Shown here: in pieces, positions 9,753 to 18,593 of the stretch
Numbering within the stretch: the first letter of the stretch is position 1
Layout: every line of letters starts with the position of its first letter
DNA from: Fischerella sp. PCC 9431
Lineage (GTDB): Bacteria; Cyanobacteriota; Cyanobacteriia; Cyanobacteriales; Nostocaceae
Length of the DNA: 64,000 nt
Assembly: GCF_000447295.1 (NCBI RefSeq)
Contig: NZ_KE650771.1
Span: forward strand, 4,478,282 to 4,542,281
Reading direction: 5' to 3'
Position numbers and translations under genes: made by a program
The notes under the pieces: model-generated
What the model saw: the letters and a program-made list of their open reading frames with translations, nothing else
Databases searched by the model: none
What the model was told of the DNA's origin: nothing

Positions 9753-9783
9753 ACAAAAAAGGGCAGGTATAAAACCCGCCCTT
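9753..9783 (-). terminator. Rho-independent terminator of ndhD1
   Basis: On the minus strand the stem GGGCGGGT / ACCTGCCC (one mismatch) is followed immediately by TTTTTTG. It lies about 40 bases downstream of the ndhD1 stop codon. Confidence 0.8.
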
Positions 9784-9821
9784 AAATTATCACTAAAGGT
9801 AAAAACTTTATTTGTTTTACC

Positions 9822-11390
9822 TTACTCAATCTCTGGCGCACTTAATGACACTTCCGGTGTGATTTGCTGTGCCAGTGAAGGTACTGCATCACGCAATCTT
9901 TCTGTTAGCTGTACTGTTGTGGCATCGTAAACCTGAGTCAAAATCTTAGGATACAAACCAATGCCAATTATTGGTACTAACAAGCAAGCAATAATGAAGA
10001 TTTCGCGGGGTTCGGCATCGATGAGTTTTTGGTTAGAAACTAACTCTTTGTTCTCTTCGCCGTAGAAAATTTCCCGCAGCATGGACAACAGATAAATCGG
10101 CGTTAAAATCACACCAACTGCCATCAAGAACACCACAATTATTTTGAAAGTAGAACTGTAGGCATCGCTAGTGGCAAAGCCAACAAACACCATCAATTCT
10201 GCTACGAAGCCACTCATTCCTGGTAATGCTAAAGACGCCAAAGAACAAGTCGTCCACATAGCGAAAATCTTACCCATTTTCTTACCGACACCGCCCATCT
10301 CATCCAACATCAGGGTGTGTGTGCGGTCGTAAGTTGCCCCTACTAGGAAGAATAAACTCGCCCCGATCAACCCGTGGGAAACCATTTGCAGCATCGCTCC
10401 ATTCAAGCCTAAATCTGTGAAGGAAGCAATACCAATGGTGACAAAGCCCATGTGGGAAATTGAAGAGTAGGCAATTTTCCGTTTAAGGTTGCGCTGGGCA
10501 AAAGATGTTAAAGCGGCGTAGATAATATTAACTACACCTAAAATCACCAATACAGGCGCGAAATAAGCATGGGCATCGGGAAGCATCTGGGCATTCATGC
10601 GAATCAAGGCATAACCGCCCATTTTCAATAAAATCCCAGCCAGCAACATATGCACCGGGGCTGTAGCTTCACCGTGGGCATCTGGTAGCCAGGTATGGAG
10701 TGGAAAGATGGGCAATTTGACAGCGTAGGCAATCAAGAAAGCACCATACAGCCATAATTGTAAATTCAAGGCGATATTTTTCGCCGCGAGCGATCGCATG
10801 TCAAAGGTGACTGTATCGCCGTAAAATGCCATTGCTAGGGCAGCTATCAAAATAAACAGCGACCCACCCGCAGTGTACAAAATAAATTTGGTTGCTGCGT
10901 ATTGGCGTTTTTTACCGCCCCAAATTGCTAGCAGCAAGTAAACCGGAATTAATTCCAACTCCCAAACTAGGAAAAACAGCAGCATATCCTGGACAGCGAA
11001 CACAGCAATCTGTCCGCCGTACATTGCTAGCAGTAAAAAGTAAAAGAGTTTTGGCTTGAGTGTCACAGGCCAAGCTGCTAAAGCTGCCAAGGTGGTAATG
11101 AATCCAGTCAAAATAATTAGAGGCATAGATAAACCATCTGCCCCTACTGACCAATTCAAATCGAGTTGTGGAACCCAAGGATAACTCTCAAACAATTGCA
11201 AATTGGGGTTAGAGAAGTCATATCCAAGGTAAAAAGCAGTAACAATTAGTGCAAAATCTATCAGCCCAACAATAAGGGCATACCAACGTACTGTTTTGCC
11301 TTCTTTATCTGGCAAGACAGGAATTAGCAGCGATGCTGCTATTGGTAACAGGATGATTGTAGTCAGCCAGGGAAAATTAGCTGTATTCAT
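9822..11390 (-). CDS. ndhD1: NAD(P)H-quinone oxidoreductase subunit 4 (NdhD1)
   Basis: 522 residues with about 14 membrane helices. It is a proton-pumping antiporter-like subunit of thylakoid NDH-1. Conserved motifs include [17 protein letters not shown], the Lys/His-containing [20 protein letters not shown] and [15 protein letters not shown]. Length and pairing with NdhF1 point to the respiratory/cyclic NDH-1L form rather than the CO2-uptake paralogues NdhD3/D4. It lies 244 bases downstream of ndhF1 with a terminator-like hairpin between them, so it is probably served by readthrough plus its own promoter. Confidence 0.93.
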   Translation of the reverse strand: MNTANFPWLTTIILLPIAASLLIPVLPDKEGKTVRWYALIVGLIDFALIVTAFYLGYDFSNPNLQLFESYPWVPQLDLNWSVGADGLSMPLIILTGFITTLAALAAWPVTLKPKLFYFLLLAMYGGQIAVFAVQDMLLFFLVWELELIPVYLLLAIWGGKKRQYAATKFILYTAGGSLFILIAALAMAFYGDTVTFDMRSLAAKNIALNLQLWLYGAFLIAYAVKLPIFPLHTWLPDAHGEATAPVHMLLAGILLKMGGYALIRMNAQMLPDAHAYFAPVLVILGVVNIIYAALTSFAQRNLKRKIAYSSISHMGFVTIGIASFTDLGLNGAMLQMVSHGLIGASLFFLVGATYDRTHTLMLDEMGGVGKKMGKIFAMWTTCSLASLALPGMSGFVAELMVFVGFATSDAYSSTFKIIVVFLMAVGVILTPIYLLSMLREIFYGEENKELVSNQKLIDAEPREIFIIACLLVPIIGIGLYPKILTQVYDATTVQLTERLRDAVPSLAQQITPEVSLSAPEIE

Positions 11391-11483
11391 TGAAGTTGCT
11401 CTTATGGTTCGGCTATCTGCTACTAGCTATTAACTAGCAGTTTTTTCGTGATTTGGTTGTTATTTGTTAGGTTGATTTAACAA

Positions 11484-11529
11484 AAATCAAAAAATATGAA
11501 GGCAGGTGAACCGCTTGCCCTGCCTTCAT
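11484..11529 (-). terminator. Rho-independent terminator downstream of ndhF1
   Basis: On the minus strand an 11-bp stem (ATGAAGGCAGG / CCTGCCTTCAT) is followed by ATTTTTTGATTTTT. It sits between ndhF1 and ndhD1, so it should limit transcription into ndhD1. Confidence 0.8.
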
Positions 11530-11637
11530 CTAATTTCAGTGATCAGTGATCAGTTATCGGTTTGCATCGGAGACAATGGTTGTGGATTTAATCTTGCACC
11601 ATCAGGTTGTTAACTGATAACTGTTAACTGTTAACTC

Positions 11638-13734
11638 TTAAGTGACACCAAAAACAATTACTAAGCCCAATACGGCGGCAAACACAATCAACGCGTAGAA
11701 TTGAGCACGACCGTTTTCGAGGTATTTCAAACCTTCACCACTCACGAGGGTGAAAAAGCCTGTGAGGTTAACAGCACCATCAACAACGCGGAAATCTACT
11801 TCCATAACTTGTCTAGCTAACCGACGCAAGCCCAGGACAAAGACTTGGTGGTAAATGTCATCGAAGTACCACTTGTTGAGGGACAGGTTATAAAGTGGTT
11901 TGATTTTGGCAGCGATCGCCACCGGATTGATTTTACCCCATGAATACATCAGGGAGGCGATGGTAATGCCGATCAGGGAAATTGCCACCGAAGCACCTGC
12001 CATAATGTAAAACTCATGCAGGTCAACTTCAGCAGCTTTGGCTACCACTTCTTCAAGGGTTTCGTTGGGAGAGTAAATAAACTCCTCAAAGTAGTTGGCA
12101 AAGGGTGTCCCCACCAAACCAATGAGTATTGAAGGAACTGCCAATACGACTAAAGGCAGGGTCATTGTCCAGGGTGACTCATGGGGATATTCACTGTGGC
12201 CGTGACCATGACCATGATCGTTGTGGTGCGCGGTGTGGGCTTCTAGTTCTCCTTTGGTCATTGCACCAGGGCCAAAAGCTGGAGTTCTTTCAAAGCCCGT
12301 AACTATGCCCATGCCAATAGGAGATTTGAGTTTTTCCCATAACTGGGTTTTATTGCCCCGGAATTGACCTTCAAAGGTGGTGAAATACATTCGGAACATG
12401 TAAAAGGCGGTAATTCCTGCTGTTAGCCAGCCAACACCCCACAGCACCGGGTTTGAGGCAAACGCCGCACCAAGGATTTCATCTTTTGACCAGAAACCAG
12501 CAAAGGGCGGAATCCCGGAAATTGCTACACAACCAATAAAGAAGGTAATAGCTGTAATTGGCATATATTTCCGCAATCCACCCATCAAGCGCATATCTTG
12601 TGCCAAATTGGGGTCGTGACCGACAACTGCTTCCATGCCGTGAATTACTGAACCAGAACCTAAAAACAGCATCGCCTTAAAGTAGGCGTGGGTCATTAGG
12701 TGAAACAGTCCAGCGCTGTATGCGCCTACTCCCATAGCCATCACCATGTAACCAAGTTGGGAAATGGTGGAGTAAGCCAAGCCTTTTTTGATGTCGTTTT
12801 GAGTAATAGCGATGCTTGCCCCTAAAAAGGCGGTGAATGCCCCAGTGTAGGCAATTGTGTTCATTGCTGCTGGGACATGTTCAAATACGGGATACATGCG
12901 GGCAATCAGGAAAACGCCTGCTGCCACCATTGTTGCCGCATGGATTAAAGCAGAAATGGGTGTCGGGCCTTCCATTGCATCAGGTAGCCAGACATGGAGG
13001 GGAAATTGGGCAGATTTGGCTACCGGGCCTAAGAAGACCAAAATTGCAAATAGGGCTGCCAGTATATTGCTCACCGAACCCGTTTGGACGAGTTCAGTGA
13101 GGCGATCGCCCATAATTTGAAAATCAAAGCTTCCTGTTGCCCAGAATAGCCCTAGAATGCCCAACAACAAACCAAAGTCACCTACACGGTTAGTGACAAA
13201 AGCTTTTTGGGCTGCGTCTGCTGCGGACTTGCGATCATACCAGAAGCCGACCAGCAAGTAGGAACACATCCCTACCAGTTCCCAAAAGATATAAATCTGC
13301 ACCAAGTTGGGGCTGACTACCAGACCCAACATTGACGAGCCAAATAAGCTGAGATAGGCATAAAACCTGACATAGCCAGGGTCGTGGGCCATGTAGCCAT
13401 CAGTGTAAACCATGACCAGGAAGGCTACCGTCGTCACAATCACCAGCATTAATGCTGTCAAGTGGTCAATTGTGTAGCCCATACTCAGATGAAAATTGCC
13501 AGCCGCAGCCCATTCTAAGGTGCGGATATAAGGGGCGTGTCCTTGTAATTGGCTCCACAATATGGCAAACGACAGCCCCATAGCCGCTCCCATCAAGGAA
13601 ATAATAAATGCGGCATTGAGCTGTCGTAGGCGGTTAGTCACCTGATTTAAAGAAATTAATCCCAGCCCTACCAGCATTGCTCCGAGGAGGGGCAATACCG
13701 GGATTAGCCAGGCATATTGATAGATTACTTCCAT
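11638..13734 (-). CDS. ndhF1: NAD(P)H-quinone oxidoreductase subunit 5 (NdhF1)
   Basis: 698 residues from the ATG at 13734; an in-frame GTG lies directly before it. About 15-16 membrane helices, with the antiporter-subunit motifs FWELVGMCSYLLVGFWYDR, PLHVWLPDAMEGPTPISALI and KKGLAYSTISQLGYM. It is the distal proton-pumping subunit of NDH-1L, which oxidises ferredoxin and reduces plastoquinone in respiration and cyclic electron flow. A soluble loop near residues 490-515 is unusually His-rich (HHNDHGHGHGHSEYPH). The C-terminal lateral helix region is present, so the protein is full length. Confidence 0.93.
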   Translation of the reverse strand: MEVIYQYAWLIPVLPLLGAMLVGLGLISLNQVTNRLRQLNAAFIISLMGAAMGLSFAILWSQLQGHAPYIRTLEWAAAGNFHLSMGYTIDHLTALMLVIVTTVAFLVMVYTDGYMAHDPGYVRFYAYLSLFGSSMLGLVVSPNLVQIYIFWELVGMCSYLLVGFWYDRKSAADAAQKAFVTNRVGDFGLLLGILGLFWATGSFDFQIMGDRLTELVQTGSVSNILAALFAILVFLGPVAKSAQFPLHVWLPDAMEGPTPISALIHAATMVAAGVFLIARMYPVFEHVPAAMNTIAYTGAFTAFLGASIAITQNDIKKGLAYSTISQLGYMVMAMGVGAYSAGLFHLMTHAYFKAMLFLGSGSVIHGMEAVVGHDPNLAQDMRLMGGLRKYMPITAITFFIGCVAISGIPPFAGFWSKDEILGAAFASNPVLWGVGWLTAGITAFYMFRMYFTTFEGQFRGNKTQLWEKLKSPIGMGIVTGFERTPAFGPGAMTKGELEAHTAHHNDHGHGHGHSEYPHESPWTMTLPLVVLAVPSILIGLVGTPFANYFEEFIYSPNETLEEVVAKAAEVDLHEFYIMAGASVAISLIGITIASLMYSWGKINPVAIAAKIKPLYNLSLNKWYFDDIYHQVFVLGLRRLARQVMEVDFRVVDGAVNLTGFFTLVSGEGLKYLENGRAQFYALIVFAAVLGLVIVFGVT

Positions 13735-14136
13735 CACTGACGCCTACTTTATAGAATTCTTCATGAGCAAGGATGAAGGCTCAAGGATTAAGGATGAAAG
13801 AATGTACTAACTGCAAATGGCTGTTGAGAGTGTCAACCAAGAGAAACTTTCACACCTTATGTTATGTCGAAGTCTTGTCTGTGGGGAACAGTACAAGTCT
13901 TGACATAACTCAGCAATCAAACATTTTTTCATACTTCAACCTATATGCGGTCAGCCACCCTAATGGGCGTCTACATACTTCAGCCTTGAGTTGACTAACT
14001 TGTCGATCTGTTAACAATTGTGACACACACCCTTTAGGATAAAATACCCCACCTGATACTGATTAGGTGGGGTAGTTAAGTTTAGTTTTAGATTTTGTTA
14101 TTGGTCGATTGACAATTGTCAATCGACAATTGGCTA
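13735..14136. other. Leader region of ndhF1 and downstream region of the thioredoxin gene
   Basis: About 400 bases. The right end has the thioredoxin terminator (see 14035-14074). The rest should contain the ndhF1 promoter and leader, but I cannot place a -10 or an operator with confidence. A plus-strand open frame here has no gene-like composition. Confidence 0.4.
14035..14074 (-). terminator. Rho-independent terminator of the thioredoxin gene
   Basis: Perfect 10-bp inverted repeat TACCCCACCT / AGGTGGGGTA with a 10-base loop, followed on the minus strand by TTTTATCC. It is about 60 bases downstream of the thioredoxin stop codon. Confidence 0.8.
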
Positions 14137-14523
14137 TTATGCTGAACGGCATCCTAAATCTACTGTTGTGGGGGTATTGTAACCACGGGAAGATTTGTCG
14201 TAGCTGAGTTTGATTTCTTCCAACGCTTGCAATAAATCTTCACGACCACGAAAACCTTCCAAACGTCTTCTGACAATGCCGTTTTCGATCAAAAGTAGAG
14301 TTGGTAGTGACTTTAGCCGATACTTGGTTGACAATTTAAAATTGTCATCGGCATTCACATTCACTAATTTGATTTGCTCGTTGCATTTGTCTTTAAATTG
14401 CAACAGCAATGGGTGTATGATGCGGCACAAACCACACCAAGGAGCTTCAAAATTTACTAAAACAGGAATAGGGGATTCTAAAACTTCTTGAGTAAATGTC
14501 CGCTCACTAACCGACAACACCAT
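14137..14523 (-). CDS. Thioredoxin-like protein with WCGLC active site
   Basis: 128 residues with a thioredoxin fold: PVLVNFEAPWCGLC (catalytic Cys30 and Cys33), the VNVNADDN strand, and cis-Pro in LKSLPTLLL. The usual WCGPC proline between the cysteines is replaced by leucine (WCGLC), which would be expected to shift the redox potential. A C-terminal extension of about 20 residues ends DLGCRSA and carries an extra Cys. It probably reduces protein disulfides in the cytosol; its targets are unknown. It is transcribed alone and closed by its own terminator. Confidence 0.9.
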   Translation of the reverse strand: MVLSVSERTFTQEVLESPIPVLVNFEAPWCGLCRIIHPLLLQFKDKCNEQIKLVNVNADDNFKLSTKYRLKSLPTLLLIENGIVRRRLEGFRGREDLLQALEEIKLSYDKSSRGYNTPTTVDLGCRSA

Positions 14524-14950
14524 GATGCCTCTAATACTATAGGGTTTTTATATCCAACTTGCTATCAGCACAAGGGAAACGTAAGCCAGTAACTGCCGAT
14601 AGATGCTCTGGTAGGCGTAACAGAAGGTATGCAAACTTTCCAGCCTTTATCTTGGTAATTTTGCCGTTGACAAAAATGCCAGCGCGGCATTTACACACAG
14701 TGGCATTTAGGGACTTGGAACTCCAATTGATGCCTCTGCTGGGGAGGGAAATTAGATGTTCGGTATCATTTACTCCCAATAATGACAATTGACCAGCAAC
14801 TACTAGGACAAAATCTCAAATTGATTTGACCTACCCCTCCACTGAACAGCTGTTTCCATTCATCGTACATTGATTTGGTAATCAACAGATGGGCCTAAAT
14901 TCTCATTTGCTGTTTAGCTCGTGCTGTTGTGAATCGGGTTTTAGTCTAGG
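14524..14950. other. Intergenic, no confident gene
   Basis: An 83-codon minus-strand frame (14537-14788) exists but has only a TTG start, so it is not called. The rest is the upstream region of the thioredoxin gene. Confidence 0.4.
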
Positions 14951-15667
14951 CTACCATTGTACCTTACTAGTTGCCACCAATAAAAGGGGATGCGACCACC
15001 ATAATAGCAGCACAAACACGGCAACTCCAACATAAGCAGGACGAAGAAATTCTTGCCACTGTAGAGATTGACGTCCATCTAAAATAGCTGCAAAAGGAAT
15101 AATGCTCGTACGCTGTTTAACTACGGTAAAAGCCTCACCATAACGCCAACCAAGTCGGCGATCGCCATGCCATACCCCAAACAGGTGATGCAAAATCAAG
15201 CCCAAAGAAGTGACAAAGGTAAAAGTCGTACCCAACCACAAAGTATGGGCAAGACACCAAATAATTTGTCCAACCATTTGAGGATGGCGAGTAATGCGAA
15301 TAATTCCTGTTTCGTATAGATGGACTTGGGGCTTTTGAATGGCAGCAATTTCTAGTAGATTGAAAGTAGCAGGGTACAAAAAGAAAAAAGAAATTGCCGA
15401 TAGCATCCAAACCAATGGTTTTACCCAGGGTAGATATTGGACTTGCCACATTTGCAAACCATCATAACGGTGGTTAAAAAAGTAAACAATCAAAATTACA
15501 GCCAAAGGTAAACTAACTAACGCAAAGATAATCCGGTAAACTCGTGGACCAATATATTTTTCTGCCCAAGGGCGCAATGCGGCTCCACCGCTATGGGCAA
15601 TTGCAAAACTCAATTGTAGTCCCAACATTATAAAATGACTGGGGGTTAACCACGATGGCAGCATCAT
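14951..15667 (-). CDS. NnrU-family membrane protein, probable zeta-carotene isomerase (Z-ISO)
   Basis: 238 residues with six or seven membrane helices (for example IIFALVSLPLAVILIVYFF). It carries the NnrU-domain histidines in LSFAIAHSGGAAL, GIIRITRHPQMVGQIIW and LAHTLWLG. In oxygenic phototrophs this family includes Z-ISO, a heme-dependent membrane enzyme that isomerises 9,15,9'-tri-cis-zeta-carotene. That function is inferred from the family and from the carotenogenic context of cyanobacteria. NnrU of denitrifiers is the alternative name. It is divergent from rbcR, with a 214-base shared upstream region. Confidence 0.75.
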   Translation of the reverse strand: MMLPSWLTPSHFIMLGLQLSFAIAHSGGAALRPWAEKYIGPRVYRIIFALVSLPLAVILIVYFFNHRYDGLQMWQVQYLPWVKPLVWMLSAISFFFLYPATFNLLEIAAIQKPQVHLYETGIIRITRHPQMVGQIIWCLAHTLWLGTTFTFVTSLGLILHHLFGVWHGDRRLGWRYGEAFTVVKQRTSIIPFAAILDGRQSLQWQEFLRPAYVGVAVFVLLLWWSHPLLLVATSKVQW

Positions 15668-15881
15668 AATACACAGGTGAAGTAATTTAAAGAAAACTCA
15701 ATTCAGTACAATCAATACCACAAAGTATTCAAAGGGGGACTTTAGTCAAGATGTTGTGTTACTGTCTTTTTCGGATAAATCCTCCGATTTTAATATGCAA
15801 CAAATTATGCCCAGCCAGAATATTATGAATTGCTGGTTTTTTGCTAATGCTACTCCTTTCTTGTTTGTGGGTTGAGCCTAT

Positions 15882-16901
15882 ATGTCTGACCTTCCATTCA
15901 CACTAGATCAGTTACGGATTCTGAAAGCGATCGCCCAAGAAGGGAGCTTCAAGCGCGCCGCAGACAGTCTCTACGTTTCCCAACCTGCCGTCAGTTTGCA
16001 AGTGCAAAATCTAGAACGGCAATTAGATGTTCCCTTGTTTGACCGTGGAGGACGTCGTGCTCAGTTAACTGAAGCAGGACATTTACTCCTCAGCTACGGA
16101 GAAAAAATTCTCAGCCTTTGTCAGGAAACCTGTCGCGCTATTGAGGATTTACAAAATCTTCAAGGCGGTACATTAATTGTCGGTGCTTCTCAAACTACTG
16201 GTACTTATCTTTTACCCCGGATGATTGGGTTGTTCCGACAAAAATATCCTGATGTGGCGGTGCAATTACACGTCCACTCTACGCGCCGCACTGCTTGGAG
16301 TGTAGTGAATGGACAAGTTGATTTGGCTATTATTGGCGGTGAAATTCCTGCGGAATTGGCTGAATCTTTAGAGATTATTCCCTACTCAGATGATGAATTG
16401 GCACTGATTTTACCTGTATTCCATCCCTTTGGCAAACTTGAAACAATCCACAAAGAAGACCTATATAAATTACAATTCATTGCCCTTGATTCTCAATCAA
16501 CAATCCGCAAAGTCATAGACCAAGTTTTAGCGCGTCATGATATTGATACACGGCGTTTAAAAGTGGAAATGGAACTCAATTCTATAGAAGCAATTAAAAA
16601 TGCTGTGCAATCTGGTTTGGGGGCTGCTTTTGTCTCGACTTCTGCCATTGCAAAAGAATTGCAAATGGATGTATTACATTGTGCTCCCATTGAGGGTGTT
16701 GTTGTCAAGAGGACACTGTGGCTGATTTTCAATCCCAATCGCTATAGATCCAAGGCCGCAGAAGCTTTTAGCCGGGAAATTTTACCCCAGTTTGCTGCAC
16801 CTGGATGGAATATAGATGTGTTAAAATCATCACAAAATCATAGGAGTTTAGCAATTAATACCACACTGGAATTAGATAATTCTCATTCAGATGAAAGTTA
16901 A
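15882..16901 (+). CDS. rbcR: LysR-type transcriptional regulator RbcR
   Basis: 339 residues. The N-terminal winged HTH ([20 protein letters not shown], then [13 protein letters not shown]) is followed by a periplasmic-binding-protein-like effector domain (about 95-300, with [16 protein letters not shown]). Length and sequence match the RbcR/Ycf30 group, which in cyanobacteria and plastids activates Rubisco and other carbon-fixation genes in response to metabolites. The last 25 residues are poorly conserved and Ser/Asn-rich. It is close to NDH-1 genes, consistent with linked control of carbon and redox metabolism. The target operator is not visible here. Confidence 0.88.
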   Translation: MSDLPFTLDQLRILKAIAQEGSFKRAADSLYVSQPAVSLQVQNLERQLDVPLFDRGGRRAQLTEAGHLLLSYGEKILSLCQETCRAIEDLQNLQGGTLIVGASQTTGTYLLPRMIGLFRQKYPDVAVQLHVHSTRRTAWSVVNGQVDLAIIGGEIPAELAESLEIIPYSDDELALILPVFHPFGKLETIHKEDLYKLQFIALDSQSTIRKVIDQVLARHDIDTRRLKVEMELNSIEAIKNAVQSGLGAAFVSTSAIAKELQMDVLHCAPIEGVVVKRTLWLIFNPNRYRSKAAEAFSREILPQFAAPGWNIDVLKSSQNHRSLAINTTLELDNSHSDES

Positions 16902-16904
16902 TAT

Positions 16905-17019
16905 TTAGTCATTTGTCATTTGTCATTTGTCCTTTGTCATTTATCATTTGTGAAAAAGCTAATGATTAATGACCAATGACCAATGGCTCATGACTAAATG
17001 ACTATTGACTATTGACAAA
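16905..17019. repeat. Heptamer tandem repeats (tcatttg / gaccaat types)
   Basis: Repeats of 'tcatttg' (about six degenerate copies at 16909-16951), then inverted-sense copies 'aatgaccaatgaccaatgg' and 'gactattgactattgaca'. They run right up to the kinase start codon. Confidence 0.8.
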
Positions 17020-17020
17020 A

Positions 17021-18469
17021 ATGGAAATTTACTGTACGCGTCCTGGTTGCCCCCGCCCACGCAACTATTTTTCAGATTTAGATGATCATTCCATTTTGAG
17101 AACTGTGCAGCAAAAATACTGTACTACTTGTGGAATGCCATTGATTTTGGTCGGTCGTTATTTGCCATCAAAATTATTGGGAAGAGGTGGTTTTGGGGCA
17201 GCGTTTTTAGCGTGCGATCGCTATACTCCAGGAATGCGTCAGTGTGTGGTAAAGCAATTCCAACCAGCAGGTAATCTCAGTCCCACTCAACTGCAACTTG
17301 CACAGGATTTATTTGAGAGAGAAGCCACTGTTTTGGAAGAAATAGGCTCTCAACATGAGCAAATTCCTGATTTATTCGCTTACTTTCCAGTCATAGTTTC
17401 TAGCTTTTTTCAACCAGGACAACAAGAGCAATTTTTTTATCTGGTTCAAGAATATATAGATGGACAAAATTTAGAAGAAGAATTAGCGCACAAAGGTAAA
17501 TTTTCTGAGCAAGAAGTATTAGATGTACTACAAGATATTCTCAAAATCTTGCAGTTTGTTCATCATAAGGGCATCATTCACAGAGATATCAAACCCTCCA
17601 ACATTATGCGCCATCGTAACGGTAAGCTTTACCTTTTAGATTTTGGCGCTGTGAAGCAGGTAGCAAATGCACCCCCCGGAGGTGGAGTTGGTTCTTCAAC
17701 TGGCATTTTTTCTCTGGGATTTGCACCACCTGAACAGATGTCCGGTGGACAAGTCTTTCCATCTACAGATTTATATGCTTTGGCTGTGACAATTGTCATT
17801 TTGTTAACAGGTGAAAAAAATGTAACCAAGTTATTTGATGTTTATAGTAACCAGTGGCAGTGGCGTGAGCGTGTTTCTGTCAGTCCTTTACTAGCAAATA
17901 CTCTTGATAGAATGCTTTTACCTGCTGCGAATCAACGCTTTCAGTCCGCCCAAGAAGTATTAGATGCTCTGAATTTAACTTTTCAGCCCATAGTACCAAC
18001 ACACATTCATCCCCACCAACCCACACAATTACCGCCACAAACAAAGTCGCAAACACAGTCTCAACACACTCAACCTTCGCCACAAATGCCATTATCTCCA
18101 ACTTCGCGGATTGCACCGTTGTCTACTTCAGAGTTACTGATAGGAGCTGGATTTAGTGGTTTTGAAGGCGGATTGATCGCGATCGCTGTGTATAGTGTGC
18201 TGCGCTCGACAAATATTACTTTAGCTGCTTGTGCTGTGATTTTGGCAGTTTTGATTTTTGGGCAAAAGCAACGCTGGATTGAAAAAACCGAGATGTTAGT
18301 ATTCGCAGCAGGAACATTCGCTGCGATATTTTTTTTCCCTTTTTTGCGAATTGGTCTAACAATTCCGCAAGTAATGATCATAGCTGTTGCTGGGGGTTTG
18401 GTGGCGATCGCTGTTACAGCTTTATTCCGTCTTATTTATAAATTATTAACTGTATTTTTATCTAAATAA
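17021..18469 (+). CDS. Ser/Thr protein kinase with N-terminal 4-Cys domain and C-terminal membrane segments
   Basis: 482 residues. The start is an internal ATG at 17021; a TTG 9 bases upstream lies in repeat DNA. Residues 1-40 carry four cysteines (C5, C10, C34, C37), a zinc-ribbon-like prefix common on cyanobacterial PknB-type kinases. The kinase domain (about 47-310) is complete: LGRGGFGAAF, VVKQF (Lys), HRDIKPSNIM and LDFGAVKQ. A Gln/Pro/Thr-rich linker leads to about four membrane helices (370-480), which would place the kinase on the cytoplasmic face. Substrates are unknown. No operon partner. Confidence 0.9.
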   Translation: MEIYCTRPGCPRPRNYFSDLDDHSILRTVQQKYCTTCGMPLILVGRYLPSKLLGRGGFGAAFLACDRYTPGMRQCVVKQFQPAGNLSPTQLQLAQDLFEREATVLEEIGSQHEQIPDLFAYFPVIVSSFFQPGQQEQFFYLVQEYIDGQNLEEELAHKGKFSEQEVLDVLQDILKILQFVHHKGIIHRDIKPSNIMRHRNGKLYLLDFGAVKQVANAPPGGGVGSSTGIFSLGFAPPEQMSGGQVFPSTDLYALAVTIVILLTGEKNVTKLFDVYSNQWQWRERVSVSPLLANTLDRMLLPAANQRFQSAQEVLDALNLTFQPIVPTHIHPHQPTQLPPQTKSQTQSQHTQPSPQMPLSPTSRIAPLSTSELLIGAGFSGFEGGLIAIAVYSVLRSTNITLAACAVILAVLIFGQKQRWIEKTEMLVFAAGTFAAIFFFPFLRIGLTIPQVMIIAVAGGLVAIAVTALFRLIYKLLTVFLSK

Positions 18470-18479
18470 TTAGGACTAG

Positions 18480-18580
18480 CCTTTTCAAGGTGTAATGTAC
18501 TTTTCAAGGTGTCTAGGTGTCTTTGTGTTAAAAAAATAAATCTTACATTAACCACCAAGACACCAAGACACTAAGTCAAT
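18480..18580. terminator. Imperfect inverted repeat between convergent kinase and ppk1 genes
   Basis: 'aaggtgtctaggtgtctttg' is matched on the other side by 'ccaagacaccaagacacta', with an A/T-rich centre (ttaaaaaaataaat). It could end transcription from both sides. The left part 'aggactagccttttcaagg' is shared with 37262-37301 in reverse orientation. Confidence 0.5.
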
Positions 18581-18593
18581 TGGCAATGATTTT

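Noticed and set aside
13773-13994. 73-codon plus-strand frame upstream of ndhF1
   Set aside because: Composition unlike coding DNA, no ribosome site, and it lies in the ndhF1 leader region.
14537-14788. 83-codon minus-strand frame
   Set aside because: Only a TTG start, no ribosome site, overlapped by an open frame on the other strand and no recognisable family.
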